Shown: positions 8,761 to 17,388, numbered from the stretch's first letter. The stretch: DNA of 64,000 bases from Shouchella tritolerans (GCF_025770735.1 NZ_JAODPB010000002.1:310001-374000), one strand, 5' to 3'. The notes: generated by a model from the sequence alone, not told the origin. Program-made: numbers and translations.

Positions 8761-9241
8761 GATAGCGACGAGTCACCTCCAAAATGCCTGCCTCAAATGT
8801 ATTTTTGGCTTGTTTAACCATACTGTCTTTGTCTTCGGCATGTAAGGCATGGACAAAAATGTAGCGGCCGTCTTCTGAAAACTCGATCGACATCGTCCCT
8901 GGTGTCAATGTCATCATGACGGCAAACAAGGTTTTTTCCGCTCTTGTCTCTAGTTCAGTTGGCACGGCAATGATCCCCGGGGCAATTTTCATTTTAGGGC
9001 TGATGACAATTTTAGCAACATCGAGGTTTGCAATCGTCAATTCTTTGGCAAACACAACCATCAGCTTTAAAAAGGACCAAACCCGAAGCATATAAAAATA
9101 GCGGCCTTTAAAACGGATCAAGCAAAGAACGACAAGCATTCCTATGATATAACCAAAGACGAAAGACTGGGCGCTAAAGCTGTTTTGAAAGAGCATCCAC
9201 AAAAACGCAATTAACGTATTTATGATTATCTGAAATGCCAT
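8753..9241 (-). CDS. mrpE: Mrp Na+/H+ antiporter subunit E
   Basis: A 162-residue membrane protein of the MnhE/PhaE family. Two N-terminal helices are followed by a cytoplasmic domain with VPTELETRAEKTLFAVMMTLTPGT, the usual conserved core. It is required for full antiport activity of the Mrp complex. It starts 4 bp after the mrpD stop and overlaps mrpF. Confidence 0.92.
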   Translation of the reverse strand: MAFQIIINTLIAFLWMLFQNSFSAQSFVFGYIIGMLVVLCLIRFKGRYFYMLRVWSFLKLMVVFAKELTIANLDVAKIVISPKMKIAPGIIAVPTELETRAEKTLFAVMMTLTPGTMSIEFSEDGRYIFVHALHAEDKDSMVKQAKNTFEAGILEVTRRYHV

Positions 9242-9245
9242 TTTC

Positions 9246-10727
9246 TCACTCTCCCAAAACAGATTGAATATAAATTTCCGGATTGAGTAGCTGGTCAGCT
9301 ACAGCAAGCGAATAGGTGAATACAGGTTCAGCAGCGATGCCTAAGGCAATCGTTAACATCACAAGGGGAACGATCGGCAGCAAGAATTTTGTTACGGAAA
9401 AAGACGCCTGTTCGTCCGTATGTGCTTGCTTTCCCCAGAATGCATATACAAAAATCTTGATCATTGAAAACAACGTCAGTAAGCCGACGAGCAACGCGAC
9501 GAATGCGATGCCATAACTTTCGACTACTAAGCTTTCCAAGATGAGCGGAAATTTACTGAAAAAGCCGCTTAGCGGAGGAATCCCAGCAAGTGATAATGCG
9601 CTGATTAAAAATAGCCACGCAAGCCAAGGGTGGGTTTTCAGCAAACCGCCCATTTTTTTAAGATCGGTTGTGCCTGTCACTTTTTCCGTTGCACCAGCAA
9701 ACAGAAAAAGAGCTGTTTTTACAATAATGTGGTGGGCAATGTAAAAGACTGCCCCAGCAATAGCCGCCCGTGTATATAGCCCAAGGCCCATTACCATATA
9801 ACCAACCTGGCTAATGATATGGTAGGATAGAATCCGTTTGAAATCAAATTGCGATACGGCTCCAAGAACGCCAAAAAACATCGTGAATCCCGCAATCCAT
9901 AGAATAAACGTATGGGTAAATCCTGGGTCATTTGTAAAAATGAGCGTAAATGTACGGATGATCGCGTAAATGCCAACCTTCGTCAACAACCCACCAAACA
10001 GGGCGGCAACCGCCGCTGGTGGTCCATAGTAAGAGCGGGGGAGCCAGAAGTAAAGGGGAAATAACGCCCCTTTCATCGCAAACACGAGAAAGAAAATCAT
10101 CGCTACCACTTGCAAAGCCCCTGTTTGCTCCATTTCCCCGATCCGAATCGCTAAGTGGGCCATATTTAACGTGCCCGTAATCCCGTAGAGATAGGCAACG
10201 CCTACTAAAAAGAGAATCGAAGCAAATACGTTAATCGTTGCATACTTGAATGATTCTCGCAATTGGTAGCCTGTTCCTCCAATAACGATTAATGCATACG
10301 ATGACAACAGCATCACTTCAAAGAAAACAAACAAGTTAAATAAATCCCCTGTAAGAAAAGCGCCGTTTACTCCAGTCAATAGAAAGAAGTAAAAGGGATA
10401 GAAATAAAATTTTTCCCGTTCAGGATGGATGGTCCAAAAGGCAAAAAGCAAACAGACGAGCCCAATAATAGCTGAGAGTAGTACCATAAATGTGGAAAAC
10501 AAATCAGCTACGAAGACAATGCCGAATGGGGCATTCCAATTTCCGAACTCGAGTGTCGTAATGCCGTTAGCATAAGCGTCGTATGCGAGAAACAGTGCGC
10601 TTGCCAATATCGCAATGGAGGCGAACAAGCTAATGAAGCGTTGCGTTCTGCGATATTTGGCGAACAAAATCAATGTTGCTCCTACAGCAAATGGTAAGAT
10701 TACAGGAATGATAAGCATATTATTCAT
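9246..10727 (-). CDS. mrpD: Mrp Na+/H+ antiporter subunit D
   Basis: A 493-residue integral membrane protein homologous to the proton-pumping NuoM/NuoN subunits of complex I. About 14 helices are visible, with the quinone-oxidoreductase fold around FFEVMLLSSYALI and AALFGGLLTKVGIYAI. Conserved charged residues (E in FFEVML, K in FAMKGALFPLYFWLP) are expected in the proton channel. It acts with MrpA as a core antiport module. It overlaps mrpC by 8 bp. Confidence 0.95.
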   Translation of the reverse strand: MNNMLIIPVILPFAVGATLILFAKYRRTQRFISLFASIAILASALFLAYDAYANGITTLEFGNWNAPFGIVFVADLFSTFMVLLSAIIGLVCLLFAFWTIHPEREKFYFYPFYFFLLTGVNGAFLTGDLFNLFVFFEVMLLSSYALIVIGGTGYQLRESFKYATINVFASILFLVGVAYLYGITGTLNMAHLAIRIGEMEQTGALQVVAMIFFLVFAMKGALFPLYFWLPRSYYGPPAAVAALFGGLLTKVGIYAIIRTFTLIFTNDPGFTHTFILWIAGFTMFFGVLGAVSQFDFKRILSYHIISQVGYMVMGLGLYTRAAIAGAVFYIAHHIIVKTALFLFAGATEKVTGTTDLKKMGGLLKTHPWLAWLFLISALSLAGIPPLSGFFSKFPLILESLVVESYGIAFVALLVGLLTLFSMIKIFVYAFWGKQAHTDEQASFSVTKFLLPIVPLVMLTIALGIAAEPVFTYSLAVADQLLNPEIYIQSVLGE

Positions 10728-11058
10728 CGGCAGAACCCCTTAATTTCTCTAAGTCGTCGGTGTTATGCACTTTGTACGTCCGGTAGCCAAGCACAACCAA
10801 AAAGGCAGTGATTCCAAAGCTAATAACAATTGCTGTCAAAATAAGCGCTTGGGGCAGTGGGTCTGTGTAGCCACCGTCTGCCATATGCTCAAGCGGTGGA
10901 GCTTCAGCATTGAGACCAGCCATCGTCAAAAGCAGCAAATGGGCGCCGTGGGAAAGAATCATTAACGATACGATGACACGAAGCAAGCTGCGTGCTAATA
11001 AAAGGTAAGTGCCGATCGAAAAAAGAACGCCGATGACGATAAACATTAAAATTTCCAT
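10720..11058 (-). CDS. mrpC: Mrp Na+/H+ antiporter subunit C
   Basis: A 112-residue protein of the MnhC/NuoK type with three helices. The segment DPLPQALILTAIVISFG is the family signature and contains the conserved LTAIVI helix. It lies between mrpB, whose stop overlaps its start by one base, and mrpD. Confidence 0.93.
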   Translation of the reverse strand: MEILMFIVIGVLFSIGTYLLLARSLLRVIVSLMILSHGAHLLLLTMAGLNAEAPPLEHMADGGYTDPLPQALILTAIVISFGITAFLVVLGYRTYKVHNTDDLEKLRGSADE

Positions 11059-11492
11059 TAGCCTTTATCCTCCGCAATTGTTAAGGTTACAACCATCGCC
11101 ATGGCTACGACAACAAAAAAGATCCCTAAGTCGAAAGGCAACGCTGTTGTTAATTCGACTTTACCAAAAAAAGGGAAATGGAAGTAATCAAAAAATTGTT
11201 CCAAATAAGCCCGTCCAAAAAGGATGCCAATAAAACCTACGGCAATTGTCAGCAACAAGCCAATCGCAATAAATGGCACAAATGAAATCTTGATTGCTTC
11301 CTGGGCTTTTTTACGGTCAAAAACGACATAAATAAGGATAAAGGCACAGGCGGCCATTAATCCGCCAATGAATCCTCCACCTGGATCGTTATGTCCGGCA
11401 AAAAACAAGTAAAAGGAAAAGGCGAGAATAAAATAGGCGGCTACAGTAATTAGCGTTTGCTGAAGCACGTCATGGGATTTGGAATACTTCAC
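11058..11492 (-). CDS. mrpB: Mrp Na+/H+ antiporter subunit B
   Basis: A 144-residue protein with four helices. The loop GHNDPGGGFIGGLMAACAFIL is the MnhB signature shared with the C-terminal domain of MrpA-type proteins. Its start overlaps the mrpA stop by 4 bp, consistent with coupled translation of the operon. Confidence 0.93.
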   Translation of the reverse strand: MKYSKSHDVLQQTLITVAAYFILAFSFYLFFAGHNDPGGGFIGGLMAACAFILIYVVFDRKKAQEAIKISFVPFIAIGLLLTIAVGFIGILFGRAYLEQFFDYFHFPFFGKVELTTALPFDLGIFFVVVAMAMVVTLTIAEDKG

Positions 11493-13900
11493 ACATCTTC
11501 CCCTCCTTTAAAGCGGTGTTTGATTAACATGATGACGGCAAGTGAGACAATGCCAAGCACAAGGACTTCAAGCATTGTATCAAGTCCCCGGAAATCGACG
11601 AGGATGACGTTTACCATATTGGTTCCGCCTCCAAGTTTATAAACGTTTTCGATGTAATAGTCGGAGATCGACGAAAAATTTGCATCGGTGCCAAGCGAAT
11701 AAGCGCTAATACCGACAACGGTAATGGTGATTCCTACAGCAGCTGAGATCACAATATTGCTCAGTTTTTTTGAAGGAGCGGCCTTTTCAGGCGCCATTTC
11801 TGGCAAGTGCCTGAATGCTAGCATTAATAGCACAACCGTTACCGTTTCAATTAAAAGCTGTGTAAGCGCCAAGTCCGGTGCGCGAAACATTGCAAAATAG
11901 AGTGCCATAATATAGCCGATGATTCCTGCAAAGATAATCAACGTCATCCGTTTTTGAATAAACGGCAGGCACAAAGTGGTCACTATAAACACTGCTGTTA
12001 CGATATAGACAAAAAACGGAGTCGTCGCTACGGCACTTATGTTAAAAGACCATGCATCGGCATACCAAAATGTCCAACCGAGGAGCAAAAGGATAAACGC
12101 ACACATATAAACAAAATAATCCCTTAGCAACCCTGTCATTTGTGCTCTTGTGACTGTTTGCGAAAAGTGAATAAGACCATCTAAGCCTTGATCGTAAAAC
12201 CAATTGAGTGGGTCTCTTTCACGTTTATAGATATTAAACTGCGACCATTTTTTCATCGTGATTAAGAGGACGCTTCCGCATAAAATGATAGCCAATGTCA
12301 TTAGCAATTCCGTATTGATCCCGTGCCATAGCGAAAACTTGATGTCAAGCTCGTCCGCAGAAAAACGAGGGAGTATGCTGGTGACAGCGGGGGCAACAAG
12401 CGATTGTGCGACGACGTTTGGAAATATACCGAGCGTAACAACTAAAGCTACTAGAATCACTGGGCTAATCAGCATTCCGAAAGGAGCTTCATGAACGGGC
12501 TTTTTGTAATGGCTTTGCTCGAATTTTCCGAAGAACGTCTTGAAGAATGTGATCGCACAGTACAGAAACGTAAACACACTAGCAACCCAAGCAATGACCG
12601 GAAGCAAAAAGCCTACCGTTTCTAATGAAAAGAAATCACCTTCTGCTGCTCGCAGCAAGCTCGTAAAAAACATTTCTTTTGAAAGAAAGCCGTTAAATGG
12701 CGGCAATCCAGCCATGGAAGCCAGTCCTATGGCCGAAATAGCAAAAGTGATTGGCATGATCGTCATTAATCCGCCTAATTTGCGGATATCCCTAGTGCCG
12801 GTTTCATGGTCAATAATGCCGACTGCCATAAACAAACTGCCTTTGAAAGTCGCGTGGTTTAACAAATGGAAGACGGCAGTTGTAATAGCAAGTGAATAAA
12901 AGAGGGCCCCTTCGCCTGATTCTACATAAAGAGCAGCAGAACCGACTCCGAGTAAGCTCATGATCAGCCCTAGTTGGCTGATGGTTGAGTAAGCCAAGAT
13001 TCCTTTTAAATCTTTTTGGCGTACAGCTGTAATCGATCCATACGTAAGCGTAACAAGGCCGGCAATAACCAGCGTCCAGAACCATACAGCTTCGCCGCCG
13101 AACACGGGTGTTAAGCGGGCTACTAAATAAATGCCTGCTTTAACCATTGTTGCTGAATGCAAATAGGCTGAAACTGGAGTAGGCGCTTCCATTGCATCAG
13201 GCAACCAAATATGGAACGGGAATTGAGCTGATTTTGTAAAAGCCCCTAGGAGCACTAAAATCATTGCCGCTAAAAATAGTGTGCTACCGGCCAAGCCTTC
13301 TGTCTGCGCGATAATATCGCGGACACTGAAAGTCCCTGTCATCCCGTAGAGGATACAGAAGCCAGCTAGCATCGCAAAGCCACCGAACACCGTGATCAGC
13401 ATTGATTTTTGTGCACCATATACAGAAGCTTTCCGATGGAACCAATAGCTGATAAGCAGTGCTGAAGCAAGGCTGGTTAGCTCCCAAAAGATATACAAAA
13501 CAATCAAATTATCGGATAGTACGACGCCAACCATGGCTCCCATAAACATTAGCAAGTAAACGTAAAAATGGTGTAGGCGTTCTGACATTTTGTCCAAGTA
13601 GTAAATAGAGTACAACACGACCAATGCGCCAATTCCTGTAATTAACAAGGCAAATAGTAAGCTAAGACCGTCAACATACAAATCAACGTTAATGCCGAGT
13701 GAGGGAACCCAGGAAAGGGATACATATTCGTAACCCCCCTCCATCGTCGTCGGTAAAAACGTTAAAAAGTACAGGAAAAGCGCAGTTGGAACACATAAAA
13801 CAAACCAACCAGTGTGGATTTTTTTTGTATACGGGTAAATTAGTGGTATAAGAATAGCCATCATAAATGGAATGAGGATGGCGATATGCAAACTGGACAT
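11489..13900 (-). CDS. mrpA: Mrp Na+/H+ antiporter subunit A
   Basis: An 803-residue subunit, the size of B. subtilis MrpA (about 800). The first 500 residues are NuoL-like, with a proton-channel core such as FWELTSLASALLISYW, FHIWLPDAMEAPTPVSAYLHS and AFTKSAQFP. The C-terminal part is the MrpA-specific domain (FRAPDLALTQLLIETVTVVLLML and VNVILVDFRGLDTMLE). It is the first gene of mrpABCDEFG, which drives Na+ extrusion and proton entry. CAAAGGAGG lies before the ATG. The operon strongly suggests sodium or alkaline adaptation. Confidence 0.96.
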   Translation of the reverse strand: MSSLHIAILIPFMMAILIPLIYPYTKKIHTGWFVLCVPTALFLYFLTFLPTTMEGGYEYVSLSWVPSLGINVDLYVDGLSLLFALLITGIGALVVLYSIYYLDKMSERLHHFYVYLLMFMGAMVGVVLSDNLIVLYIFWELTSLASALLISYWFHRKASVYGAQKSMLITVFGGFAMLAGFCILYGMTGTFSVRDIIAQTEGLAGSTLFLAAMILVLLGAFTKSAQFPFHIWLPDAMEAPTPVSAYLHSATMVKAGIYLVARLTPVFGGEAVWFWTLVIAGLVTLTYGSITAVRQKDLKGILAYSTISQLGLIMSLLGVGSAALYVESGEGALFYSLAITTAVFHLLNHATFKGSLFMAVGIIDHETGTRDIRKLGGLMTIMPITFAISAIGLASMAGLPPFNGFLSKEMFFTSLLRAAEGDFFSLETVGFLLPVIAWVASVFTFLYCAITFFKTFFGKFEQSHYKKPVHEAPFGMLISPVILVALVVTLGIFPNVVAQSLVAPAVTSILPRFSADELDIKFSLWHGINTELLMTLAIILCGSVLLITMKKWSQFNIYKRERDPLNWFYDQGLDGLIHFSQTVTRAQMTGLLRDYFVYMCAFILLLLGWTFWYADAWSFNISAVATTPFFVYIVTAVFIVTTLCLPFIQKRMTLIIFAGIIGYIMALYFAMFRAPDLALTQLLIETVTVVLLMLAFRHLPEMAPEKAAPSKKLSNIVISAAVGITITVVGISAYSLGTDANFSSISDYYIENVYKLGGGTNMVNVILVDFRGLDTMLEVLVLGIVSLAVIMLIKHRFKGGEDV

Positions 13901-13946
13901 GCCTTGCCTCCTTTGAAGTAAAAATGGATCTCAGCCATTATAACGC

Positions 13947-13988
13947 AAAAAAAAAAGCCGTGCATCCTTAGAGCGTCAAGGATTTACG
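13947..13988 (-). terminator. Terminator-like hairpin with T10 tract upstream of mrpA
   Basis: On the minus strand ATCCTT (13978-13983) pairs with AAGGAT (13964-13969), with outer CGT/ACG pairs, followed within a few bases by ten consecutive T (13956-13947). TATAAT (13942-13937) follows directly, but with no good -35 at the right distance. The element may end transcripts from the right or act as a leader attenuator for the mrp operon. Confidence 0.5.
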
Positions 13989-14110
13989 ATGTTGGACATA
14001 TCTATTAAATAGGATAAAAGGCGTGGGGAGCGCCTAAAATTTTTTTTGAATGTATAAACTGCCCCTTGATCAGACGACGCTATATGTAAAAAAGAAGGCG
14101 GGGATGTTCC

Positions 14111-14317
14111 ATTCGAACTCAAACGAAAGGGATCTTATGTGGGATCGTATTTACGATCATTTTTTTAGGCAGTTGGTGGTTGGATTATGATATGGATAAA
14201 ACGTGGAAAGAAAAGAGGGAAGGATTCACTATACAAGAGTATGATTCCGTTGAATTTGCGCCGCGTGAATATATAAAGCTTTTGCCAAAAGAGACAGAAG
14301 AAAAAGACGACTTTTAA
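14111..14317 (+). CDS. Putative small single-pass membrane protein, unusual or broken start
   Basis: The open frame 14090-14317 encodes a hydrophobic helix (GILCGIVFTIIFLGSWWL) followed by a charged tail (DMDKTWKEKREGF ... EEKDDF). The membrane-then-charged layout looks like a real protein. No ATG, GTG or TTG precedes the helix in this frame. ATT 14111, with GGGGA about 7 bp upstream, would be a rare start. Alternatively ATG 14104 in the neighbouring frame (MFHSNSNER) plus one lost or gained base near the AAAGGG at 14126-14131 would join it. I do not recognise the family. The last codons lie inside a perfect palindrome. Confidence 0.35.
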   Translation: MRTQTKGILCGIVFTIIFLGSWWLDYDMDKTWKEKREGFTIQEYDSVEFAPREYIKLLPKETEEKDDF

Positions 14318-14334
14318 AAGTCGTCTTTTTCTTC
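14297..14334. terminator. Perfect 38-bp palindrome, likely bidirectional terminator
   Basis: Nineteen bases are followed by their exact reverse complement; the centre is TTTT/AAAA at 14312-14319. It overlaps the last codons and stop of the small membrane ORF and faces the end of sda on the other strand. A purine-rich left arm and T-rich right arm allow termination in both directions. Confidence 0.75.
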
Positions 14335-14367
14335 AAGGCTCACAAGGCGGGCTATTTCTATCAATCT

Positions 14368-14508
14368 TCATGAAGAGAGTTTAATCCTGTCCGTTAATGA
14401 ACGCCTAAGGAGTTCATCGTGAATCAAATCAATGAAGTCTTGGTTAAGTTCAAGCTCAATGGCTTTATGGTACGTTTCAATTAGCAACTCGTCCGATAAA
14501 TTTTCCAT
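14368..14508 (-). CDS. sda: Sporulation checkpoint inhibitor of KinA
   Basis: A 46-residue protein, exactly the length of B. subtilis Sda, with the same opening ([20 protein letters not shown]) and ending (RRSL ... SS). In B. subtilis Sda folds as a helical hairpin, binds the histidine kinase KinA and blocks phosphorelay entry into sporulation when replication starts or DNA is damaged. The gene lies immediately upstream of, and divergent from, yqeG. GGGGGGA precedes the ATG at 14508. Two consensus DnaA boxes lie 120-225 bp upstream, matching the known DnaA control of sda. Confidence 0.92.
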   Translation of the reverse strand: MENLSDELLIETYHKAIELELNQDFIDLIHDELLRRSLTDRIKLSS

Positions 14509-14630
14509 TGTCCCCCCGCTAAAGCGTCAGCAGGTTCACCTCCTCGTCGATAGAAATGACCGCGACCTTGCAATCACTTATATGATTAATCAAATCCTAT
14601 CATGTATTAGGGACTAGAACAACCGTTCGT

Positions 14631-14639
14631 TTATCCACA
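14631..14639 (+). promoter_or_regulatory. DnaA box (perfect)
   Basis: TTATCCACA, identical to the consensus DnaA box, in the sda-yqeG intergenic region. A 7/9 match, TTATCAACG, lies on the other strand at 14646-14654. Confidence 0.8.
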
Positions 14640-14721
14640 TGGACTCGTTGATAACCTGTTAGCATTTTGTGGGTTTTTGTCTCAAACTCCCAATGTACAA
14701 GTGTTTATAAAGTGAACAAAG

Positions 14722-14730
14722 TTATCCACA
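14722..14730 (+). promoter_or_regulatory. DnaA box (perfect)
   Basis: Second TTATCCACA, same orientation, 91 bp from the first. Together they suggest DnaA-dependent expression of sda, as known in B. subtilis. Confidence 0.8.
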
Positions 14731-14748
14731 GAAAGGAACATAGGAGTA

Positions 14749-14788
14749 TTTGTCGAAAAGTTTTTCGTTCATAATGGTTTTTGTCGAA
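14749..14788 (+). promoter_or_regulatory. Pair of Spo0A-box-like sites
   Basis: TTTGTCGAA occurs at 14749-14757 and again at 14780-14788, 31 bp apart (about three helical turns). Each matches the Spo0A box core TGTCGAA. They lie between the DnaA boxes and the yqeG promoter. Binding is inferred from sequence only. Confidence 0.5.
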
Positions 14789-14823
14789 TCATGAATAAGG
14801 ATCTTTATAAAAAAGGATTATGT

Positions 14824-14852
14824 TTGATAAAATGGGGGATGAACGGTATAGT
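14824..14852 (+). promoter_or_regulatory. Sigma-A promoter of the yqeG operon
   Basis: TTGATA (14824-14829) and TATAGT (14847-14852) with a 17-bp spacer, 48 bp before the yqeG start. Confidence 0.65.
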
Positions 14853-14899
14853 TGATGATTGGTTAGTTAATGTGGAATGTTTAGAAATGAGGTGCTGAT

Positions 14900-15421
14900 G
14901 TGTTCAGCGAGTTACTCCCTAATCAATATGTAAAAAGCATTTATGACATTGATTTGAATGCGCTCCGTGACCGTGGAATAAAGGCGGTCATTACCGATTT
15001 AGATAATACTTTAGTTGAATGGCATCGGCCAGGCGCGACGCCAGAAGTCAAACAATGGTTGAAAGAGCTAGAGAAAACGGGTTTACACGTAACGATTGTT
15101 TCAAACAACAATGAAAAGCGTGTAAAAACCTTTTGTGACCCTGAGAAAGTGGTCTTTATCCATAGCGCTAAAAAGCCTATGAGGAGAGCGTTTAAGCAGG
15201 CGTGCACACAAATGGGTGTTCGCGCTGATGAAGCGGTCGTTATTGGTGACCAAATATTCACAGATGTTCTCGGCGGTAACCGTGCTGGGCTGTATACGAT
15301 TTTGGTCGTGCCTGTTGCAAGCACCGATGGCTGGATGACAAAAGTAAATCGACGGGTTGAACGGATTGTATTAAAATGGATGAGAAGAAAAGGGTACATA
15401 CATTGGGAGGATGAGGCATGA
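14900..15421 (+). CDS. yqeG: HAD-family phosphatase YqeG
   Basis: A 173-residue HAD-superfamily hydrolase of subfamily IIIA. The nucleophile motif TDLDNTL contains D33 and D35; later motifs are VSNNNEKR and the magnesium-site VVIGDQIFTDVLGGNRAG. The GTG start has GAGGTG 5 bp upstream. It is the first gene of the operon and overlaps yqeH by 4 bp. The B. subtilis homologue is a phosphatase of unclear physiological substrate. Confidence 0.93.
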   Translation: MFSELLPNQYVKSIYDIDLNALRDRGIKAVITDLDNTLVEWHRPGATPEVKQWLKELEKTGLHVTIVSNNNEKRVKTFCDPEKVVFIHSAKKPMRRAFKQACTQMGVRADEAVVIGDQIFTDVLGGNRAGLYTILVVPVASTDGWMTKVNRRVERIVLKWMRRKGYIHWEDEA

Positions 15422-16536
15422 CGGAATCGAAGGAAGAATGGCACTGCTCAGGTTGCGGTGTCTCCATCCAAACGGAAGATCCGAAAAAGCTTGGTTACGC
15501 ACCAGAGTCGGCTTTAAAGCGAGACGTAGTGGTTTGCAAACGGTGTTACAGGCTCAAACATTACAATGAAATTGAGTCAGTTTCAATTGGCGACGAGGAT
15601 TTTCAAGCGATGTTTGAGTCCCTTCACCATAAAAAGGCACTAATTGTTAAAGTCGTTGATGTCGTCGATTTCTATGGCAGTTGGATTTCAGGGGTCCACC
15701 GTTTCGTCGGAAAAAACCCTGTATTGCTTGTGGCTAATAAAGTTGACCTTCTTCCTAAATCTACGAACCGCAACAAGCTGATAAACTGGCTTAAAAAGTC
15801 CGCTCGTGATTTAGGATTAAAGCCACTTGAAGTAAAATTAATGAGTACTGTTACTGGGGAAGGGATCGATGATGTCGCCTTAACCATTGACGAAATGCGA
15901 AGAGGCCGAGATGTTTATGTCGTTGGCTGTACAAATGTTGGCAAGTCATCGTTTATCAACAGAATCCTCGCTATGCATGGACAAGCGGATGAAGCGATGA
16001 TCACCACTTCTCACTTTCCAGGGACGACGCTGGCGATGATTGACATTCCTCTAGGCGACGGCAAGTCGTTAGTCGATACACCTGGACTGGTTAACCGCCA
16101 CCAGTATGCCCATTTGCTTAGTGTAAAAGGGTTAAAGGAAATTACGCCCAAAAAAGAAATTAAACCAATTGTGTATCAATTAAAAGAAGGACAAACCCTA
16201 TTTCTAGGCGGCTTAGCCCGATTTGATTTTGTAAAGGGAGCGCCTTCCTCGTTTGTTGTTTATGCGGCAAATCGTTTGCATATTCATCGCACCAAATTAG
16301 AAAAAGCAGACGATTTGTACAGCAAGCATGGAGGCGAGCTGCTCGTCCCTCCTTATAAAGAAGCTGGCGAACAAGTCCGACCGCTCGTAAAACATTCGTT
16401 TAAAGTGGACAAAGAGCCGATGGATATTGTCTTCTCAGGTTTAGGTTGGATTCGGATCCAGACAGAAGGTGCCATCATTGAAGCACACGCCCCAAAAGAA
16501 GTCGGCGTTGCGATTCGCCGTTCTATCCATACGTAA
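15418..16536 (+). CDS. yqeH: Circularly permuted ribosome-assembly GTPase YqeH
   Basis: A 372-residue GTPase needed for 30S subunit biogenesis. A zinc finger at the N-terminus has C10, C13, C40 and C43. The GTPase motifs are permuted: NKVD (about residue 107) comes before the P-loop GCTNVGKSSFIN (about residues 170-181) and DTPG. The C-terminal domain is the RNA-binding part. Translational overlap with yqeG and placement in the ribosome-related cluster fit the role. Confidence 0.96.
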   Translation: MTESKEEWHCSGCGVSIQTEDPKKLGYAPESALKRDVVVCKRCYRLKHYNEIESVSIGDEDFQAMFESLHHKKALIVKVVDVVDFYGSWISGVHRFVGKNPVLLVANKVDLLPKSTNRNKLINWLKKSARDLGLKPLEVKLMSTVTGEGIDDVALTIDEMRRGRDVYVVGCTNVGKSSFINRILAMHGQADEAMITTSHFPGTTLAMIDIPLGDGKSLVDTPGLVNRHQYAHLLSVKGLKEITPKKEIKPIVYQLKEGQTLFLGGLARFDFVKGAPSSFVVYAANRLHIHRTKLEKADDLYSKHGGELLVPPYKEAGEQVRPLVKHSFKVDKEPMDIVFSGLGWIRIQTEGAIIEAHAPKEVGVAIRRSIHT

Positions 16537-16560
16537 AAAAGGGAGCAGGAGGTGGAGGAA

Positions 16561-17388
16561 ATGACCCGCCAATTTGGTTTAATTGGTCATCCACTAGGCC
16601 ATAGCAAAAGCCCAGTCATGCATGAGGCAGCCTATAAAGACATGGGGTTAGATGCTGTTTATCGTGCCTATGACATTTCTCCAAGGGAATTGGGAAATGC
16701 TATACGTACAATGAAAGCGCAAGGCATCGACGGGTTTAACGTAACCATCCCCCATAAAGTCGCAATCATCGAGTATTTAGACGAAATTGATGAGGATGCC
16801 GAAGCGATGGGGGCGGTCAATACAGTCGTTTGTCAGAACGGCCGTTGGGTCGGCAAAAACACAGATGCGGATGGTTACATGGAATCCCTTCTTCCGGTTG
16901 TAAGCGACCAATCGCTTAAAGGAAGCCGTGTGCTTGTCATTGGCGCAGGAGGCGCAGCGAGGGCTGTTATTCACGCCCTTGGCAAACAACGTGCCACTAT
17001 TTCTGTTTCAAACCGGACGGCGGAAAAAGCCCAGGAGCTGGCGCGGCTGTTTAGCCATTTGGATATTGAGGCAATCTCGCTTGACGAGGCGGAATCAACT
17101 CTTGGTACATACGACGTATTAATTAATACGACTTCCGTTGGTATGTACCCTGATACGAGCAAACAGCCGATCGCCTTAGACCGTCTTAAACGAGCGACGA
17201 TTGTTAGTGATTTAATTTATAACCCATACGAGACAGCGCTTTTGCAAGAAGCGAAACAAAGAGGAAACCGGATTTTAAATGGCATTGGCATGTTTGTCAA
17301 TCAAGGAGCGTTGTCCATTGAGCACTGGACAGGGCACAAACCAAACCGCAAATGCATGGAACGCGTTGTGCGTATGCATTTAACTTAA
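16561..17388 (+). CDS. aroE: Shikimate dehydrogenase
   Basis: Reduces 3-dehydroshikimate to shikimate with NADPH in aromatic amino-acid synthesis. The substrate-binding N-terminus is GLIGHPLGHSKSPVMHEAA and NVTIPHK carries the catalytic lysine. The Rossmann motif is VIGAGGAARAVIHAL. ATG 16561 is chosen because AGGAGGTG (16547-16554) lies 6 bp upstream; an in-frame GTG at 16552 falls inside that site. This gives 275 residues, normal for AroE. B. subtilis calls this locus aroD. Confidence 0.95.
   Translation: MTRQFGLIGHPLGHSKSPVMHEAAYKDMGLDAVYRAYDISPRELGNAIRTMKAQGIDGFNVTIPHKVAIIEYLDEIDEDAEAMGAVNTVVCQNGRWVGKNTDADGYMESLLPVVSDQSLKGSRVLVIGAGGAARAVIHALGKQRATISVSNRTAEKAQELARLFSHLDIEAISLDEAESTLGTYDVLINTTSVGMYPDTSKQPIALDRLKRATIVSDLIYNPYETALLQEAKQRGNRILNGIGMFVNQGALSIEHWTGHKPNRKCMERVVRMHLT

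Noticed and set aside
14297-14334. The perfect 38-bp palindrome as a possible CRISPR or attachment site
   Set aside because: Only one copy with A/T-rich outer arms; a bidirectional terminator explains it better.
14646-14654. Replication origin in the sda-yqeG region because of the DnaA boxes
   Set aside because: Too few boxes, no AT-rich unwinding element and no dnaA/dnaN neighbours; regulation of sda is the known explanation.
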